Source: Asaia bogorensis (GTDB lineage Bacteria > Pseudomonadota > Alphaproteobacteria > Reyranellales > Reyranellaceae). Taken from it: a stretch of DNA of 64,000 nt. The notes under the pieces were generated by a model. The model ran no database searches. It was not told the DNA's origin and saw nothing but the letters and a program-made list of their open reading frames with translations. Location: assembly GCA_945889625.1 (NCBI GenBank), contig CAMDCE010000026.1:1-64000 (forward strand). Reading direction: 5' to 3'. Both the position numbers and the translations under genes were made by a program. How positions within the stretch are numbered: position 1 is the first letter of the stretch; each line of letters begins with the position of its first letter. Shown piece by piece: positions 36,829 through 45,276 of the stretch.

Positions 36829-36969
36829 AGCGGCTTCCGGTCTCCTGGAACTGCGGAGCGGTTCCAGGAGACCGGAAACGCGTTGTACGAAGCGTTTCCT
36901 TCAATGGCATGTTCCGTCCGGCCGATTGCGGCGGGTTTACGCGCCTCAGCCGGACTAAACATGCTCTAG
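36825..36969. repeat. Composite palindromic element A between convergent genes
   Basis: Terminal inverted repeats CTAGAGC (36825-36831) and GCTCTAG (36963-36969). Inside is a 20-bp hairpin with 3-base loop, arms 36835-36854 and 36858-36877, with one T/G mismatch. A small AAACGC/GCGTTT pair follows (36876-36881 and 36892-36897). A second hairpin has CATGTT/AACATG (36909-36914 and 36958-36963) and GTCCGGC/GCCGGAC (36916-36922 and 36949-36955). The left repeat contains the MarR stop codon, and the right one encodes the last codons before the stop of the flavoprotein gene. Same design as element B at 56750-56878. Confidence 0.8.
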
Positions 36970-39399
36970 GATCTTCGCTCGCTGCGGATCGACCGCGGCG
37001 GCGTCGATGCGGCGCGCGGCGTGGCGCCGGGTGAAGGCCTCGATCTCGTAGTCCTGGTGGCCCGCGTCCTCGGCCGCGACATAGCCGAAGGCGATGGCCT
37101 TGCCGATCGTGTGGCCCCAGCCGGCAGAGGAGGTGACGCCCAGCACCTTGCCGTCGCGGTGGATGGCCTCGCCGCCATAGAGCTGCAGAGGTGCGTCGAC
37201 CAGCAGGGTGATCAGCTTGCGCTTGGGCCCTGCAGCCTTTGCCTTCTCCAATGCGGCCCGGCCGATGAAGTCGGATTTTTTCTTCAGCGAGACGGCAAAG
37301 CCCAGCCCGGCTTCGTAGGGCGTGTAGTCGGGCGTGATGTCAGAGCCCCAATAGAGGTAGCGCTTCTCCAGCCGGAGCGAATCGATGGCGCGATAGCCCG
37401 CATCGGCGATGTCGAACTCGCGACCGGCGGCCCACAGGAGTTCGTAGACGTGACCCGCGTACTCGGTCGGCAGGTGCAATTCCCAGCCAAGCTCGCCAAG
37501 GTAGGTGACGCGCATCGCCAGCACCGGCGCAAGGCCGATGCGCAGCTCGCGGGCGCTCATGTACGGGAAGGCGGCGTTGCTGACGTCGCCGTCGGCAACC
37601 TTCTCCAGGACCTTGCGCGATTGCGGTCCGGCGAGATTGATGGTGGCGCGCGCCGAGGTGAGGTCCTGCGCCGCGATCGAGCCGTCGGCGGGCAGGTGAG
37701 CCTTGATCCAGCCCATGTCGCGCACGCCGAAGGCCGAGCCGGTCACCATGTAGAAGCGGTTTTCGTCGAGGCGGGCGAAAGTGAGGTCGGCCTCGATGCC
37801 GCCGCGCTCGTTGCAGAGCTGGGTATAGACCAGCGTGCCCGCCGGTTTGTCGAGATCGTTGGCGGCGAGCCGCTGCAGGGCGGCAGCGGCGCCGGGGCCG
37901 GAAATCTCGAACTTGGAGAAGGAGCTCTGGTCGATCAGCACGACCCGTTCGCGCGCCGCCTGGCACTCAGCCGCGACCGGGCCGAACCAGTTGGGCCGGC
38001 CTTCGAAGGAGGGCCGGTCGATCGCCTCCGTGCCGGCCGGCGCGAACCAGTTCGGCCGCTCCCAGCCGAAGCGCGAGCCGAACACGGCGTTCTTGGCCGC
38101 CAGGATCGGATAGAGCGGCGAGCGCCGGCCGCCGCGGGCGCTCGACAGCTCCTCGATGGGATAGTGGATCTGGTAGTAACGCCAGTAGCTGTCGACGCTG
38201 CGCTCGGCCAGGTACCTGGCGCTCATGTGATGGCCGCCGAAGCGGCGCACGTCGAAGGCCCACAGGTCGAGGCCCGGTTCGCCCTCGATTATCCATTCCG
38301 CCATCGCCTTGCCCGCCCCGCCGGACGCAGCGATCCCCGAGGTGAAACCGCAGGCCACGTAGAAATTGTCGCGCTCCGGCGCCAGACCCATGATCGGCTC
38401 GCCGTCGGGCGAGATCGGGATCGGCCCGTTGATCACCGTACGGATGCCGATCTCGTTCAGGATCGGCAGGCGTTCGGCGGCGGGCAGCACGAACTGCTCG
38501 AGGCGATCCTGGTTGGCCTGGAAAAGCTCGCGGCCGAAATCGAACGGCACGCCGTTTGCGCCGAAGGTCGGCGTGCCCTTCTCCCAGCCGCCGATGGCCA
38601 GCGCGCCCGGCTCGGGCTTCAAATAGAAGATCCTGTCGGGGTCGCGCAGGGTCGGCAGGCCCTTGGGGATGGCGTCGCTCTTCTCGGTGATCAGATATTG
38701 ATGCTCGACCGCGCCGGCCGGCACCTGCGCGCCTGCCATTTTGGCCACGTCGCGCGCCCAGATGCCGGCGGCGTTGACCACGATCTCGCAGTCGATGGCG
38801 CCGTGGTCGGTGAGCACGCGCTTCACGCGCCGGCCGGCCGATTCGAAGCCGGTGACCAGCACACCCTCGACAATGCGCACGCCGCCCGCCCGCGCGCCCT
38901 TTGCATACGCCATCGTGAGGCTGGAGGGTTCGACCGAGCCGTCGTTGGGCACGAACACCGCACCGACGATGCCGTCGGTGGTGATCAGCGGGAATTTTTT
39001 CTGGGCCTCCTGGGGCGACAGCATGTGCAGCTCGAAGTCGAAGCTGCGCGCGGTCGTGGCCATGCGCTTGAGCTCGCTCCAGCGCTCCTCTGAGGAGGCC
39101 AGCCGCAGGCTGCCAACCGGCTTCCATTCCGTGGCTTGGCCGGTCTCGGCCTCGAGCCGGCCGTAGAGCTGGGCGCTGTACTGCATGAGGCGCGTAAGGT
39201 TGCGCTTGCTGCGCAGCTGCCCCACCAGGCCTGCGGCGTGCCAGGTCGAGCCATGCGTCAGGCCGCTCTTTTCCAGCACGACGACATCGCGCTGACCCAT
39301 CTTGGCGAGATGGTAGGCGATCGAGCAGCCGACCGCGCCGCCGCCGATGACGACAACCCGCGCTTGAGTGGGGATACGCGCCTGGGAAGGCAAGCTCAC
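36955..39399 (-). CDS. Dimethylglycine/sarcosine dehydrogenase-like flavoprotein with GcvT domain (copy 2)
   Basis: 814 residues. FAD-binding VVVIGGGAVGCSIAYHLA; STWHAAGL with His54 as the likely covalent FAD site; C-terminal FAO_M and GcvT-like folate-binding halves. It probably demethylates dimethylglycine, sarcosine or a related N-methyl amine, feeding methylene-tetrahydrofolate. The start overlaps the stop of the upstream Rieske oxygenase gene (ATGA), so the two act in sequence: the oxygenase removes one methyl group, this enzyme the next. The last codons lie inside repeat element A. It is a diverged paralogue of the gene at 20312. Confidence 0.88.
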   Translation of the reverse strand: MSLPSQARIPTQARVVVIGGGAVGCSIAYHLAKMGQRDVVVLEKSGLTHGSTWHAAGLVGQLRSKRNLTRLMQYSAQLYGRLEAETGQATEWKPVGSLRLASSEERWSELKRMATTARSFDFELHMLSPQEAQKKFPLITTDGIVGAVFVPNDGSVEPSSLTMAYAKGARAGGVRIVEGVLVTGFESAGRRVKRVLTDHGAIDCEIVVNAAGIWARDVAKMAGAQVPAGAVEHQYLITEKSDAIPKGLPTLRDPDRIFYLKPEPGALAIGGWEKGTPTFGANGVPFDFGRELFQANQDRLEQFVLPAAERLPILNEIGIRTVINGPIPISPDGEPIMGLAPERDNFYVACGFTSGIAASGGAGKAMAEWIIEGEPGLDLWAFDVRRFGGHHMSARYLAERSVDSYWRYYQIHYPIEELSSARGGRRSPLYPILAAKNAVFGSRFGWERPNWFAPAGTEAIDRPSFEGRPNWFGPVAAECQAARERVVLIDQSSFSKFEISGPGAAAALQRLAANDLDKPAGTLVYTQLCNERGGIEADLTFARLDENRFYMVTGSAFGVRDMGWIKAHLPADGSIAAQDLTSARATINLAGPQSRKVLEKVADGDVSNAAFPYMSARELRIGLAPVLAMRVTYLGELGWELHLPTEYAGHVYELLWAAGREFDIADAGYRAIDSLRLEKRYLYWGSDITPDYTPYEAGLGFAVSLKKKSDFIGRAALEKAKAAGPKRKLITLLVDAPLQLYGGEAIHRDGKVLGVTSSAGWGHTIGKAIAFGYVAAEDAGHQDYEIEAFTRRHAARRIDAAAVDPQRAKILEHV

Positions 39400-40643
39400 G
39401 AGCGCAGCTCTCCGAGATACCAGTCGAGGAAATGCGCCACGTTGCGCTCACGCACCTTGGAGAACGGACCGGGCACGTAGGCCAGCGAGCTGACGCCCAT
39501 CTGCTGGTCGGCGCAGATCGTCCAGTCCTGCCTGTTGGTAATGTCCCAGATCGGCAGCAGGCGCTCGAGCGTGTAGTCTTTGCCTTCGACCGCCTCGGCG
39601 TCGACCAGCCAATATCCGCGCACATGCGTCTCGTCGGGACCGATCGGCGTCAGGCGTGCGGCGGCGGCGTAGTCGCAATTGGTGTGCTGCCAGAAATTGG
39701 GAAACACCGTGGTGCGCAAGGTGCCGGAGTCCCACTCCTTGATGTCGCCCATCAGGCGATTGCACAGCGGCTTGCCGTCCATGCTTTGCGTCACGAAGCC
39801 CTCCATCACCGGCGTGCGGTGACAGCGGAAGGCGACGCCGGTCATCGTCGACATGGCGTCGCCCTCGTCGAGGCCGAGCGAGCGGAAGCGGGCGTTGGCG
39901 CGCGCCACGATGGCATCCATGCCGGGCTGCAGGCCGGGATCGAGCATCGCTGCGTCGCGCTGCACGTCGTAGGCGGCGGTGTTGTATTCCTTGTGGTTGG
40001 GCGGACAATGGTAGCACTCGCGATTGTTCTCGAACACGATCTTCCAGTTGGCCTTCACGACATAGTCGATCTGGTGCGCGATCTTGGCGCGCTCGATGGC
40101 GTGCGGCTTCATCTTGCGGCTGATCGTCGCCAGCGCGTCGGAGAAATCGGGCGGCGCGGCGCTGAACGAGAAGAACAGCAGGCCGGCTGCGTTGACGATC
40201 GAAACCGGGCGCAGCGACAGGCCTTCCTTGTCGACGCCGAACTCGCGGCGCGTATCGAGCACCAGAGAGCCGTCGAGCTCGTAGGTCCAGCGATGGTAGG
40301 GACAGACCAGGCGATGGGCGTTGCCGGCCTCGGTCTTGCAGATTTGCGAGCCGCGGTGACGGCAGACATTGTGAAAGGCGCGGATCTCGCCTTGGCGGTC
40401 GCACACCACGATGATCGACTCGGTGCCAACCCGGTACGTGAAAAAATCGCCCGGCCGCGCGACCTGGAAGGCATAGCCGGCGAACAGCCAATGGCGGTGA
40501 AAAATTCGTGCCAGATCAGCGTCGAAAACCTCTGCCGCGACGTAAAAGTCGCGCTCCAGCGGGCCCCCCGGCTTGTGTTCGGTGACCAGCCGGAGGATTT
40601 CCGGCTTTATCGGATGACGCGCCTGAAGCGCCGTGCCGTCCAT
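39396..40643 (-). CDS. Rieske non-heme iron oxygenase alpha subunit, glycine-betaine-monooxygenase-like
   Basis: 415 residues. Rieske [2Fe-2S] ligands in CRHRGSQICKTE, then CPYHRWTYELDG; mononuclear iron region ENNRECYHCPPNHKEYN, with the late Asp in FPNFWQHTNCDY. This pattern and length match the GbcA/carnitine-oxygenase group, which demethylates quaternary amines. The ATGA overlap with a dimethylglycine-dehydrogenase-like gene supports glycine betaine or a similar betaine as substrate. The usual ferredoxin-reductase partner is not in the window. The substrate assignment is inference. Confidence 0.87.
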   Translation of the reverse strand: MDGTALQARHPIKPEILRLVTEHKPGGPLERDFYVAAEVFDADLARIFHRHWLFAGYAFQVARPGDFFTYRVGTESIIVVCDRQGEIRAFHNVCRHRGSQICKTEAGNAHRLVCPYHRWTYELDGSLVLDTRREFGVDKEGLSLRPVSIVNAAGLLFFSFSAAPPDFSDALATISRKMKPHAIERAKIAHQIDYVVKANWKIVFENNRECYHCPPNHKEYNTAAYDVQRDAAMLDPGLQPGMDAIVARANARFRSLGLDEGDAMSTMTGVAFRCHRTPVMEGFVTQSMDGKPLCNRLMGDIKEWDSGTLRTTVFPNFWQHTNCDYAAAARLTPIGPDETHVRGYWLVDAEAVEGKDYTLERLLPIWDITNRQDWTICADQQMGVSSLAYVPGPFSKVRERNVAHFLDWYLGELRS

Positions 40644-40804
40644 TGTCCTCTCCTTGTCGTGGCCAGCGTAGCATGCAGCCCTTGCCCGGCCCCAGACCCG
40701 TGTTAAGGTTTTGTGAATGAAAGACTCGAGAAGAGCGCCGTAACGGAAACATCATACGGCGCGTGTAGCGGGGATAGGGTTTCGCTCGAAGGGGAGACAA
40801 GGGG

Positions 40805-41851
40805 ATGACGATGAATTTCACCATGAGGCGTGCCGCGACTGCGGGTCTGGCGGCGCTGGCTGTGATCGGTTTCTGTAGCACCGCGCTGGCACAGAAAACC
40901 AAGCTCACGGTCTACACTGCGATCGAGAACGAACAGCTCGATCCGTTCAAGAAGGCCTTCGAGGCCGACAACCCCACCATCGAGATCGCCTGGGTGCGTG
41001 ATTCGACCGGTGTGATGACCGCACGCCTGATCGCCGAGAAAGACAATCCCCGCGCCGACGTGATCTGGGGCCTCGCCGCGTCCAGCGTCGGCGCGTTCGC
41101 CAGCTTGGGCATGATCGAACCCTACACGCCGTCCGGCGCCGCGGCGCTGAAGCCGATGTTCAGGAGTGGCAAGACGCCCGACACCTGGGTCGGCATGGAC
41201 GCCTTCCTGGCCGTCCTGTGCTTCAACACTGCCGAGGCGGCCAAGGGCAAGAAGGCGAAGCCCACGAGCTGGGCCGACCTCGCCAAGCCCGAGTACAAGG
41301 ATTCGATCGTGATGCCCAACCCCGCGTCGTCGGGCACCGGCTATCTCACCATCGCGGGCTGGCTCACCATCATGGGCGAGGAGGCGGGCTGGAAATACAT
41401 GGATGCGCTGCATCAGAACATCGCGCAGTACCTCCATTCCGGTTCAGCGCCGTGCGTGCAGGCTGCCAAAGGCGAGCGCCTCATGGGCATCGGCTTCGAC
41501 ATGCGCGGCGCCACCGAGAAGACCAAGGGCGCACCGATCGATCTCATCGTGCCAAAGGAGGGCCTCGGCTGGGAGATGGAAGCGACCGCCATCATGAAAG
41601 GCACCAAGAACCTCGAGGCTGCCAAGAAGCTCGCCGACTGGGCGTCTTCGCTCAAGGCCAACGAGCTCTACGGCAAGTACTACGCCATCGTGGCCAATCC
41701 CGCGGTGAAGGCGGCGCCGGCCAACTATCCGCCGGACGGCGAAAAGGCGATGGCCAAGATGGACGTCGAGTGGATGGCCAAGAACCGCGACCGCATTCTT
41801 GCCGAGTGGACCAAGCGCTACGACGGCAAGTCGGCGCCCAAGGCGAAGTGA
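40805..41851 (+). CDS. phnS: 2-Aminoethylphosphonate ABC transporter binding protein
   Basis: 348 residues; GGGGAGACAAGGGG upstream sets the start at 40805, and an in-frame ATG 40811 is possible. Signal peptide with a core AATAGLAALAVIGF and cleavage after ALA. The mature part starts KTKLTVYTAIENEQLDPFKKAFE and contains VRDSTGVMTARLIAEKDNP, a pattern typical of the iron/2-AEP binding-protein group (PhnS/AepX). It supplies the phosphonate used by phnW-phnA-phnY 15 kb away. A 7-8-bp stem over AAA begins at its stop codon. Confidence 0.87.
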   Translation: MTMNFTMRRAATAGLAALAVIGFCSTALAQKTKLTVYTAIENEQLDPFKKAFEADNPTIEIAWVRDSTGVMTARLIAEKDNPRADVIWGLAASSVGAFASLGMIEPYTPSGAAALKPMFRSGKTPDTWVGMDAFLAVLCFNTAEAAKGKKAKPTSWADLAKPEYKDSIVMPNPASSGTGYLTIAGWLTIMGEEAGWKYMDALHQNIAQYLHSGSAPCVQAAKGERLMGIGFDMRGATEKTKGAPIDLIVPKEGLGWEMEATAIMKGTKNLEAAKKLADWASSLKANELYGKYYAIVANPAVKAAPANYPPDGEKAMAKMDVEWMAKNRDRILAEWTKRYDGKSAPKAK

Positions 41852-41863
41852 CACGCAAAGCGT

Positions 41864-41933
41864 GTCATCACGAGCGAAGCGAGGGATCTTCCCATGGGCT
41901 TGAAGATCCCTCGGCCTGCGGCCTCGGGATGAC
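41864..41933. repeat. REP-like palindrome carrying the phnT start codon
   Basis: Outer arms GTCATCACGAG (41864-41874) and CTCGGGATGAC (41923-41933) pair with one mismatch. Inner arms GAGGGATCTTC (41881-41891) and GAAGATCCCTC (41902-41912) pair perfectly. The sequence is of the widespread GTCATCCTGAGCGAAGCGAAGGATC type. The right outer arm contains ATG 41929, the first available start of phnT, so the hairpin could mask it in the mRNA. Confidence 0.85.
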
Positions 41934-43005
41934 CTCCGGTCATTACCTCGAGGTTCGTAACCTCACCAAACGCTTCGGCGACTTCACCGCCCTCCGCGAT
42001 GTCTCACTGGACATCACGGAGGGTGAGTTCGTCTGCTTCCTGGGGCCTTCGGGCTGCGGCAAGACCACTTTGCTGCGCGCCATCGCCGGACTCGACCCGC
42101 AGACGTCGGGCACGATCCGCCAGAAGGGGCGGGACGTCTCGGCCCTGCCGCCGGCCAAGCGCGACTTCGGCATCGTCTTCCAGTCCTACGCGCTCTTTCC
42201 CAACCTGACGGTCGACGAGAACGTGGGTTACGGCCTGGTCAGCCGGCGCGACGCCAGGATCGAGATCGTCAAGCGGGTCACCGAGCTGCTGGCGCTGGTC
42301 GGCCTGCCCGATTCCGGCACGAAATATCCGGCCCAGCTTTCCGGCGGCCAGCAGCAGCGCGTTGCGCTGGCGCGGGCTCTTGCCACCTCTCCCGGCCTGC
42401 TGCTGCTCGACGAGCCCCTCTCGGCGCTCGACGCGCGCGTGCGGCTGAGACTCCGGCACGAGGTCAAGGCGCTGCAGCGCCGGCTTGGTGTGACCACCAT
42501 CATGGTGACGCACGACCAGGAGGAAGCGCTGACCATGGCCGACCGCATCGTGGTGATGAACCACGGTGTCGTCGATCAGGTCGGCACGCCGCAGGAAATC
42601 TACCGCCGGCCGGCCTCGGCCTTCGTGGCCGATTTCGTCGGCACCATGAACTTCCTCGACGGCAAGCTCGAAGCCGGCGATCGGGTGAGGGTGGGCCAGC
42701 TCGGCTTCGCCTGCCCGCCGCAGACCAGCCTCGCCGTCGGCTCCGGCGTGCGGCTCTGCATCCGGCCCGAGGATGTGCGCGTGCGCGACCTGCCGGCCGA
42801 CATCGCCAACCGCGTGCCGATCGAGGTGACCGATTTGGACTTCGTCGGCTCGTTCTGCCGCGCCTCGCTCAAGATCGTGAGCGCCCCGGAGGTCGTCCTG
42901 GTCGCCGACTTCTCGAGCAACCTGATCCGCGACCTCGGCGTGGTTCAGGGCGGCCGCCTCGACGTCGCCTTGCCACCGGACCGCCTGCAGGTCTTTGCCG
43001 CGTGA
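41929..43005 (+). CDS. phnT: 2-Aminoethylphosphonate ABC transporter ATPase
   Basis: Start ATG 41929, inside a REP-like palindrome; the open frame further upstream translates the repeat and the phnS shadow and is not coding. 358 residues: Walker [10 protein letters not shown], signature [14 protein letters not shown], Walker [13 protein letters not shown], and a C-terminal TOBE-like domain (about 280-355), as in the Pot/Fut/PhnT branch. It has no recognisable Shine-Dalgarno sequence, since the bases before the ATG are the repeat arm. It ends in a GTGA overlap with phnU. Confidence 0.88.
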   Translation: MTSGHYLEVRNLTKRFGDFTALRDVSLDITEGEFVCFLGPSGCGKTTLLRAIAGLDPQTSGTIRQKGRDVSALPPAKRDFGIVFQSYALFPNLTVDENVGYGLVSRRDARIEIVKRVTELLALVGLPDSGTKYPAQLSGGQQQRVALARALATSPGLLLLDEPLSALDARVRLRLRHEVKALQRRLGVTTIMVTHDQEEALTMADRIVVMNHGVVDQVGTPQEIYRRPASAFVADFVGTMNFLDGKLEAGDRVRVGQLGFACPPQTSLAVGSGVRLCIRPEDVRVRDLPADIANRVPIEVTDLDFVGSFCRASLKIVSAPEVVLVADFSSNLIRDLGVVQGGRLDVALPPDRLQVFAA

Positions 43006-44708
43006 CCGACGCGGCCGTTCGCACGCCTGGCATTCGCGCGCTGCGGATGGGCCTGTCGCGCGACGACCTGATGATGCGCGCCGGCTTGCTGCTGCTCGCC
43101 GCCTGGCTGGTGGTGATCCTCGGCCTGCCGCTGTGGGCGCTGCTGTCCAAGGGTTTCCAGGACCGTGACGGCAATTTCGTCGGGCTTGCAAACTACGTCT
43201 CGTATTTCTCCACGCCGGCGCTGTTCAAGTCGGCGCTGAACAGCCTGCACGTATCGGCGGTGTGCACCGCGATCGTGGTGCCGATCTCCTTCCTCTACGC
43301 CTATGCGCTGACGCGCGCCGTGCTGCCGATGCGCTGGCTGTTCCAGGGCGTGGCGCTGATCCCGATCTTCGCGCCCTCGCTGCTGCCCGGCCTGGCGCTC
43401 ATCTACCTGTTCGGCAATCAGGGGTTCTTCAAGGCGCTGATGGGCGGCGGCTCGATCTACGGCTTCGACGGCATGGTCATCGCCCAGGTCTTCTATTGCT
43501 TCCCGCACGCCACCATGATCCTGGTGACGGCGCTCGCCACGGCCGACGCGCGCCTCTACGAGGCGGCCGATGCGCTGGGCGCTTCCAAGGTGCGCGTGTT
43601 CTTCACCGTGACGCTGCCCGGCGCCAAGTACGGCCTGATCAGTGCGGCGCTGGTGGTGTTCACGATGGTGATGACCGATTTCGGCATCGCCAAGGTGATC
43701 GCCGGCAACTTCAACGTGCTGGCGACCGACGTCTACAAGCAGGTGATCGGCCAGCAGAACTTCTCGATGGGCGCGGTGGTCGGCATGGTGCTGCTCGCCC
43801 CGGCGGCGCTCGCGTTCGTCGTCGACCGCCTGGTGCAGCGCAAGCAGGTGGCGTTGCTCACGGCGCGCGCCGTGCCGCTGATCCCGCGGCCGAAGCGCGC
43901 CCGCGACGTCGTCTTGACCATCTTCTGCTCGATCGTTTGTCTCTGGATCCTGGCGATCCTCGGCATGGCGGCGTGGGGCTCGCTGATCAAGTACTGGCCC
44001 TACAATCTAAGTCTCACGCTGGCCAACTACGAATTCGGCAATTTCGATTCCAACGGCTGGGGCTCGTACGTCAACTCGCTGTGGATGGCGACGGGCGCGG
44101 CGGTGATCGGCACGACCATCATGTTCGTCGGCGCCTGGCTGAACGAGAAGACCAAGGGCTTCTACCTGGTGCGCGGGCTGGTCCAGCTGCTCGCATTTCT
44201 GCCGATGGCGGTGCCCGGGCTGGTGCTGGGGCTGGGCTACATCTTCTTCTTCAACGCACCCAACAACCCGCTCAACTTCCTCTACGCCACCATGGCGATC
44301 CTGGTGATCAACACCGTGGCGCATTTCTACACCGTGGGACACCTGACCTCGACCACGGCGCTGAAGCAGATCGACCCCGAGTTCGAATCGGTGTCGGCCT
44401 CGCTCAAGGTGCCGCTGTGGAAGACCTTCGGGCGTGTCACGGCGCCGATCTGCCTGCCCTCGATCGTCGATATCGCGATCTACATGTTCGTCAACGCCAT
44501 GACGACCGTGTCGTCGGTGATCTTCCTCTACGCACCCGACACCAAGCTCGCCTCGGTCGCCGCCGTGAACATCGAGGAAAGCGGCGCCACGGCCGCCGCG
44601 ACGGCGCTCTGCCTGGTGATCGTGGCGACCTCGGCCGCGGTGAAGGCGGTGCACCTGATCGTCGACCGCTACCTGTTCGGCCGCCTGCAGGCGTGGCGCC
44701 GGCGTTGA
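43002..44708 (+). CDS. phnU: 2-Aminoethylphosphonate ABC transporter permease, two fused permease domains
   Basis: 568 residues, start GTG 43002 overlapping the phnT stop (GTGA). Twelve hydrophobic segments form two BPD permease halves, each with an EAA-like loop: YEAADALGASKVRVFFTVTLP in the first half, and ESVSASLKVPLWKTFGRVTAP in the second. A single fused permease works with PhnT and PhnS, as in the PhnU2/AepW family. Confidence 0.9.
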   Translation: MTDAAVRTPGIRALRMGLSRDDLMMRAGLLLLAAWLVVILGLPLWALLSKGFQDRDGNFVGLANYVSYFSTPALFKSALNSLHVSAVCTAIVVPISFLYAYALTRAVLPMRWLFQGVALIPIFAPSLLPGLALIYLFGNQGFFKALMGGGSIYGFDGMVIAQVFYCFPHATMILVTALATADARLYEAADALGASKVRVFFTVTLPGAKYGLISAALVVFTMVMTDFGIAKVIAGNFNVLATDVYKQVIGQQNFSMGAVVGMVLLAPAALAFVVDRLVQRKQVALLTARAVPLIPRPKRARDVVLTIFCSIVCLWILAILGMAAWGSLIKYWPYNLSLTLANYEFGNFDSNGWGSYVNSLWMATGAAVIGTTIMFVGAWLNEKTKGFYLVRGLVQLLAFLPMAVPGLVLGLGYIFFFNAPNNPLNFLYATMAILVINTVAHFYTVGHLTSTTALKQIDPEFESVSASLKVPLWKTFGRVTAPICLPSIVDIAIYMFVNAMTTVSSVIFLYAPDTKLASVAAVNIEESGATAAATALCLVIVATSAAVKAVHLIVDRYLFGRLQAWRRR

Positions 44709-44751
44709 TTCCGCGTTTCCGAGGGTCGCCAACTATATTACCTTCGCCGAT

Positions 44752-45252
44752 ATGACGAACGTTCATCAGGTGCGGACGCTGGCAAGAAACCGCATGTGGG
44801 CCGACCAACTCACCTTCGATGCGGTTGCGGCCCTCCCGCCCGGCGAGGCCGCCAAGCGACGGCCGACGCTGTTCAAGACGATGATCGGAACGCTCAACCA
44901 CAACTACGTCATCGATTTGATCTGGCAGGCACATCTCGAAGGTCGCGACCATGGTTTCAAGGCGCGCGATCTCGTCCTGCACGAAGATCTCGGGGATCTC
45001 TGGACCGCGCAGAAAGCGATGAACCAGTGGTACATCGACTGGAGCAAGGCGCAGTCGGAAGAATCGCTGGCTGACGTCGTGCGGTACGCCTTCATCGGTG
45101 GCGAACGCGGGGCAACGACACGCGGCGACATCCTGCTGCACGTCGTCAATCATGCGACATACCATCGGGGCTGGGTCGCCCAGATGTTCTTCCAGGTGCC
45201 GGCCCGGAACCCGGCGGCCGATCTGCCGGTGTTCCTGGGCAAGGTGGCCTGA
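44752..45252 (+). CDS. DinB-family four-helix protein
   Basis: 166 residues. The metal-binding His triad is in place: the first His in TLNHNYVIDLIW (about residue 47), the second and third in HVVNHATYHRGW (about 132 and 136). ARNRMWADQLTFDAVAALP opens helix 1. DinB proteins are putative thiol-dependent metal enzymes; the activity here is unknown. It stands 43 bases after phnU and 24 before the oxidase gene, so it could belong to either transcript. Confidence 0.88.
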   Translation: MTNVHQVRTLARNRMWADQLTFDAVAALPPGEAAKRRPTLFKTMIGTLNHNYVIDLIWQAHLEGRDHGFKARDLVLHEDLGDLWTAQKAMNQWYIDWSKAQSEESLADVVRYAFIGGERGATTRGDILLHVVNHATYHRGWVAQMFFQVPARNPAADLPVFLGKVA

Positions 45253-45276
45253 GCTCTGGTGTCCCTTGTTGCGTGC

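Noticed and set aside
37021-39093. 690-codon open frame on the plus strand
   Set aside because: Antisense shadow of the dimethylglycine-dehydrogenase-like gene; no recognisable domain and biased composition.
41851-41928. N-terminal extension of phnT into the repeat
   Set aside because: The added residues (CHHERSEGSS...) are the well-known translation of the GTCATC-type repeat, not protein sequence.
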